Origin: a virus
Reading direction: 5' to 3' (one strand)
Length of the DNA stretch: 23,492 nucleotides
Virus record (IMG/VR): IMGVR_UViG_3300044844_000075
Span: 1 to 23,492 of that record
The notes under the pieces were generated by a model. That model was not told the DNA's origin, did not search any database, and saw only the letters and a program-made list of their open reading frames with translations. The position numbers and the translations under genes are program-made. Below, one piece after another: positions 19,963 through 23,492 of this stretch; position 1 is the first letter of the stretch; every line of letters begins with the position of its first letter.

Positions 19963-21051
19963 CTATACGTTTCCTAAGTCAGCATAAATAGCTGAAGTTG
20001 GTTGCATTAAGTTAATATCTTCATAACACTCGATACGAGCAGTAACCATATTTTGTTGGAAGTTACTAGCATTCTCATAAGAGAACTCAATAGCCATTCC
20101 TTCAACCTCAATTCTTTCTACGAAGTTGTTATCTAAGATAAGAACCTTATCATCAGTAACCCAAGATGCAGCAATTACTGGAGTTCCCCAGATTGTCATA
20201 CCACCATTAGGATTAACGATAACTGAACCAGAACCAGCATAATAACCAGCAGTGATAGTTTCTTTCAATAAGCGACCTAATTGTGCAGGGCTTACTAAAG
20301 CAACAGAAGATACAAAGTTTGCACTCTTTTGGTTGCCAATATAGTCAACTAATTGCTTTAAATCAACAGTTTCAGCAGTTGTAGTAGAACCAGTTGCAGC
20401 AGCAGAAACAGTAGAGAAAAACGCAGCATTCTCAGCTTTGTAGAAATCTCTAGTTAACATTCTTGGTAAAGTTGTACTCAAGAAAGGTAAACTTCTAGCC
20501 ATTTGCTTTGAGAAAGTTGAGAAACCAGCGATGTAGTCATTAACTACTTTCACTTCGCTTAATGCGTAGTTGTTCTCACCTTTGTTAGAACCTTCAGTTT
20601 GAGCAGCAATGTTGTTAGTTGTTGCAGTTTCTTTGTAGAATACATACAAACCACTTTCAGAACGAACAGTAGGGATTAAATCTCTAAAGTTGATTGCTTG
20701 ACTTGGCAATACAGATGCATTAAGAGCATAAGATGCTTGAGCATCTCCTGTTAAACTTGCACTTAAAGTCATAGACTTTACATCTCTTAAATCTAAACGG
20801 AATTTACCATTTGATTTCATTGATTTCTCCATCTCATCTAATTTACCATCTAATTTCTCAATGATAACTTCGTCAAGATGTTTTACTTCACGCTTTGCAG
20901 CTTTTTTTGTTGCAGCAGCTTGAGCATCAAATTGTTTTTGTGCTTCATCTCTTACAACTTTAATCTCAGCTTTAGTTTCTTCTAACTTAGCTTCGATGTT
21001 AGCTTGAAAACCTTTAAGGTTCTCAGCCATTTCGTTAATTACGTTTTCCAT
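19963..21051 (-). CDS. Major capsid protein, HK97 fold
   Basis: This is a 362-residue protein. Residues 1-85 form a strongly charged coiled coil (FQANIEAKLEETKAEIKVVRD and on), matching the delta scaffold domain that the prohead protease removes. The remainder is an HK97-fold body, with a FRDLIPTVRSESGLYVFYKET N-arm to E-loop region, an AGFSTFSKQMARSLPFLST segment, a spine helix region (DFYKAENAAFF) and the IVNPNGGMTIWGTPVIAA P-domain strand. It is encoded immediately after the protease. About 415 copies would make a T=7 shell, but the T number is not visible from sequence. Confidence 0.95.
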   Translation of the reverse strand: MENVINEMAENLKGFQANIEAKLEETKAEIKVVRDEAQKQFDAQAAATKKAAKREVKHLDEVIIEKLDGKLDEMEKSMKSNGKFRLDLRDVKSMTLSASLTGDAQASYALNASVLPSQAINFRDLIPTVRSESGLYVFYKETATTNNIAAQTEGSNKGENNYALSEVKVVNDYIAGFSTFSKQMARSLPFLSTTLPRMLTRDFYKAENAAFFSTVSAAATGSTTTAETVDLKQLVDYIGNQKSANFVSSVALVSPAQLGRLLKETITAGYYAGSGSVIVNPNGGMTIWGTPVIAASWVTDDKVLILDNNFVERIEVEGMAIEFSYENASNFQQNMVTARIECYEDINLMQPTSAIYADLGNV

Positions 21052-21053
21052 TT

Positions 21054-21809
21054 TTACTTTTTTAATATTTTATTAAATTCTTTAATTGCCTTCAGGACTT
21101 GTTCATCATTGTTTTTAATTTCTTCGATTATCGGCTCAGGTGATTGCTCGGTCTGAGTGATTTCTTTTACGATTTCAATTTCTAATAATTCTGATTGAAT
21201 CCTTTTTATTTCAATCTCCATCAACGCAAAGGTCTCATCTGTGAAACGACCACCTTTAAACGCTTTCAAGAGTTTCTCTAGCCTATTTGCTAATTGCTCT
21301 TTCTTAACTTCACTTTTAACAGAGATAGTTGGTGTCTCTGGGTTTGCTGCCCATAATACTGCACTACCTTCGTAAAGTTTAAGTTCACTTATTGTTCTTA
21401 TTCCGTTCTTATCTACACTTGAATTAATTGTGCTAAATCCAATTGAATGTTGATTGATAAGACCAGCATCATACATTTTAATCATATCCTCACCAGTCTC
21501 AGTTTCTACTATTGGGGTAATAGCTATAAGCATATCTCCCTCAACATATAATTGCTCTGGTTTACCGATTACGGCTTCCATTTCAGCACAATGGTCAACT
21601 AAAGACCAGATTAAGTTTTTACCTGCTGGACCTCTTTCCTTTAGAGTTTTGGTAAAGGCTTCAGGAACTATAATGTCATTATCTAAATCAATGTTTCCTG
21701 TTCTAGCCCAAACTGCTTTAACTCTACGAGTTTCGGTATCAACATCCATTACCTCGTAACCGATATCTTGTTTTTCAACAATAGTATCTTTTGATGCGTA
21801 TGTTTTCAT
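21054..21809 (-). CDS. Prohead protease (HK97 U35 family)
   Basis: This is a 251-residue protein. The family motifs are VDTETRRVKAVWARTGNIDLDND (residues 23-45), SLVDHCAEMEAVIG (69-82, with catalytic His73) and the NQHSIGFSTI segment (119-128) with the catalytic Ser122. The C-terminal third (170-251) is charged and helical. It cleaves the delta domain of the capsid protein and itself during head maturation. It is followed two bases later by the capsid gene, the standard order. Confidence 0.9.
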   Translation of the reverse strand: MKTYASKDTIVEKQDIGYEVMDVDTETRRVKAVWARTGNIDLDNDIIVPEAFTKTLKERGPAGKNLIWSLVDHCAEMEAVIGKPEQLYVEGDMLIAITPIVETETGEDMIKMYDAGLINQHSIGFSTINSSVDKNGIRTISELKLYEGSAVLWAANPETPTISVKSEVKKEQLANRLEKLLKAFKGGRFTDETFALMEIEIKRIQSELLEIEIVKEITQTEQSPEPIIEEIKNNDEQVLKAIKEFNKILKK

Positions 21810-21834
21810 ATTGACAAAGTTATTATTTTTTTTA

Positions 21835-22719
21835 TTATTGTATTAATGATGCTATAAGTTTTGATATTGCTTGACCCATTACATTTTGTAAGGCATTCCA
21901 AATAACTGCTATTCTACCCATTGGAGGATTGTCTGCTAAGGTCAAAAGTTTACCATTTGCACCTCTTACTGCCTCATATCCTAAAGTACATCTGCAATTA
22001 CAAACATTGGCAGCACTTGCCTTTGAATCGCAAGGATGGTCCATTAGTTCATAACCTAATCCTACTTGATTATTAGGAACTTGAAATTGTTTCTCCATTG
22101 GTAGTTTAGTTCCATCCATAATTAAATGGTCGGTATGGTCTCTTGGCTCTCTCCTTGTTCTGTTGTCTCTAGCTGCAATCCACTCTTTGATAGTTACTAA
22201 TCCTGTACTCGTTGCACCTACCATTGAACCAATATTGGCTGCTCTGCCTGTTTCCGTTCTAGCAATAAGTTCTGCTCTATAATCGGTAATGCCTGAAGTT
22301 CTAAGCAAGGCAATTGTCTCTGGTAAAGTATAATTCTTTTGAGCAGACTCAACTAAGAATCTTCTTATTTGTTCTTTAGTTGTATCGGTAATATCTGCTG
22401 CTAATTGGTCTAAGCCATCATTTTGTAGGACTTGAATAATAGCATACTGAAAAGCATCTGTCTTAGCAGATTTATACTCCATAGACACATAAACCCCCTT
22501 TACAGACTTTTTAACGGCACTTTCGCTTATTAGAGCCATCTTAGTACCCATTGCTAAATGGAGCTTGTAAATGGTCTTTTTTAGGGCTTTGTCGCTAATT
22601 TTATTATAGTCTAGCGTACGGCAATAGGTATTCACCTGATTTTGTAGTTCTTTCTTGAACTTAGGCGAATATTGTTTTAATGCGTTGGCATATAGTTTTC
22701 TATAATCTTGCCAAATCAT
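21835..22719 (-). CDS. Minor head/head morphogenesis protein (SPP1 gp7-like)
   Basis: This is a 294-residue protein. The N-terminal 130 residues are helical. LIARTETGRAANIGSMVGA (151-169) is the conserved motif of the phage Mu gpF/SPP1 gp7 family, followed by EWIAARDNRTRREPRDHTDH (179-198) and the C-terminal cysteine group VCNCRC (239-244), as in other family members. It enters the prohead near the portal and is thought to help DNA ejection or portal incorporation. It starts one base after the portal stop. Confidence 0.9.
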   Translation of the reverse strand: MIWQDYRKLYANALKQYSPKFKKELQNQVNTYCRTLDYNKISDKALKKTIYKLHLAMGTKMALISESAVKKSVKGVYVSMEYKSAKTDAFQYAIIQVLQNDGLDQLAADITDTTKEQIRRFLVESAQKNYTLPETIALLRTSGITDYRAELIARTETGRAANIGSMVGATSTGLVTIKEWIAARDNRTRREPRDHTDHLIMDGTKLPMEKQFQVPNNQVGLGYELMDHPCDSKASAANVCNCRCTLGYEAVRGANGKLLTLADNPPMGRIAVIWNALQNVMGQAISKLIASLIQ

Positions 22720-22720
22720 T

Positions 22721-23492
22721 TTATGGGTTTAGGTTGTCAGGAATATTCAAAGGTTGAAATTGGTCCGTAGGTTGCAAAGATGAAGGAATATAAAGTTTCT
22801 CCATTTCCTCTTGTGGAATATAGTCTGGAGTTCTAATGCCCATTATCTCATTCTTTTGTGCTGGTGCAATCCACCAAGCCGTATTTAACCAAGCAACTTG
22901 CTCTGTTTTATTAGCCTCTAATTCTTGATAGACTTTCATATCATATCCTACATACAATCCACTATTTCTATATCCCCAGTCAGTATGCAATTTTCTATTT
23001 AAGTTCTCAGTCAAAGCATCCAACAAAGGAATAGCACATCTTAAAGTTAAAGCCTTCTCTCCTTCTAATTGATTATTGTAAGTCTTATTATCTGCATCGT
23101 TTAATAGTTGTGATGGTACTCCGTAAATATTACAAAGTGCCTTCATATCCCATTTCTCTGATTCAATAATATTAAGTTCTACTGGACTTAAACCGATTTG
23201 TTTCCAATCTACTTTATAACCACTTACGGCAATAGAGTTAAAGTTAGCTGCTCCACCTTTCTCGCTTACTGCTCTTTTTAATGCTTGTGCTTGTGCTTGA
23301 CCACTTGTAGGGTCGAATCTTTCATCGTTCATAAATAGAACACCTGCTGGTCCACCATTTTGGAATGATGCAACGGCAGCAGTCTTAGCTTCATTACTTC
23401 TAGTTAAAGTTCTTGCTGCTGCAAGTAAAGGACTTTGTCCGTATAATTGTCCACCTGTAACTGTCCACTCAGGATTAAAGTATTTGTCGTGT
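22721..23492 (-). CDS. HK97-type portal protein, 5' part outside the window
   Basis: The frame is open from the right edge, so the N-terminus is missing. The visible part (257 codons) includes the conserved GQLYGQSPLLAAARTLTR and FQNGGPAGVLF segments just before an internal Met at 23332 that is not a true start. It continues with MNDERFDPTSGQ, then the ALCNIYGVPSQLLNDADNKTYNNQ segment, typical of HK97/SPP1-like portals. The C-terminal part has GYDMKVYQELEANKTEQ. Portal dodecamers form the vertex through which DNA enters and leaves. Confidence 0.95.
   Translation of the reverse strand, partial: HDKYFNPEWTVTGGQLYGQSPLLAAARTLTRSNEAKTAAVASFQNGGPAGVLFMNDERFDPTSGQAQAQALKRAVSEKGGAANFNSIAVSGYKVDWKQIGLSPVELNIIESEKWDMKALCNIYGVPSQLLNDADNKTYNNQLEGEKALTLRCAIPLLDALTENLNRKLHTDWGYRNSGLYVGYDMKVYQELEANKTEQVAWLNTAWWIAPAQKNEIMGIRTPDYIPQEEMEKLYIPSSLQPTDQFQPLNIPDNLNP

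Noticed and set aside
19719-19991. Plus-strand open frame over the connector and terminator
   Set aside because: It would run through a terminator and two supported genes on the other strand.
21454-21759. Plus-strand open frame inside the prohead protease
   Set aside because: Antisense shadow of a gene with clear catalytic motifs.
22721-23332. Met at 23332 as portal start
   Set aside because: The frame is open upstream to the window edge with conserved portal sequence, so this is an internal residue.
1-23492. Attachment site, integrase or insertion sequence
   Set aside because: I saw no recombinase motifs, terminal inverted repeats or tRNA fragments. The window does not reveal whether the phage is integrated.

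Overview
The window is a low-GC stretch in which every gene I can support lies on the minus strand, so it reads from right to left. It is part of a tailed phage or prophage genome (siphovirus-like, HK97-type capsid) of a Bacteroidota host, possibly a Flavobacterium relative. The evidence for the host is the AT-rich composition, the lack of Shine-Dalgarno sequences, several perfect TAnnTTTG (-7) promoter boxes, and an SSB-type C-terminal tip ending DDLPF. No integrase, lysogeny repressor or terminase is in view, so I cannot tell an integrated prophage from a free phage.

Right to left, the order is: the portal protein (cut by the right edge), an SPP1 gp7-like minor head protein, a U35 prohead protease, the HK97 major capsid protein, and an intrinsic terminator. 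Next come the head-tail connector, head closure, HK97 gp10-like and DUF3168-like tail completion proteins, and then the tail tube protein. Two tail assembly chaperone frames follow, joined at an A10 run that looks like a recoding site. After these are the tape measure, a baseplate/tail-tip protein, a 386-residue tail protein with a tail-tube-like domain, a 1332-residue fibre with an S74 self-cleaving chaperone, and a small fibre-adjacent protein.

From about 7.7 to 5.1 kb is a compact lysis cassette of many very small membrane or lipoprotein genes, most joined by TAATG or ATGA start-stop overlaps. They include two holin-like proteins, a possible i-spanin/o-spanin pair and a 28-residue membrane peptide, and the cassette ends in a GH24/pesticin-like lysozyme. 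A metallophosphoesterase and two small proteins, one with an HExxH motif, close the late unit at two tandem terminators (3489-3586).

A 346-base gap (3265-3610) holds these terminators, several operator-like palindromes and a good Bacteroidota promoter. This promoter starts a second, replication-type operon: small unknown genes, a ribbon-helix-helix protein, a leucine-zipper-like peptide, a stand-alone DnaA domain IV protein, an ERF annealing protein, a zinc-ribbon protein, a small protein with an SSB-type tip and a winged-helix protein. A further promoter and a folded leader RNA precede a DUF1376-like replication protein that runs off the left edge. That gene contains five 11-bp iteron-like repeats in two clusters, a candidate replication origin. 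Six of the small genes listed (56, 48, 28, 28, 57 and 48 residues) were found by reading the gaps between the longer genes.
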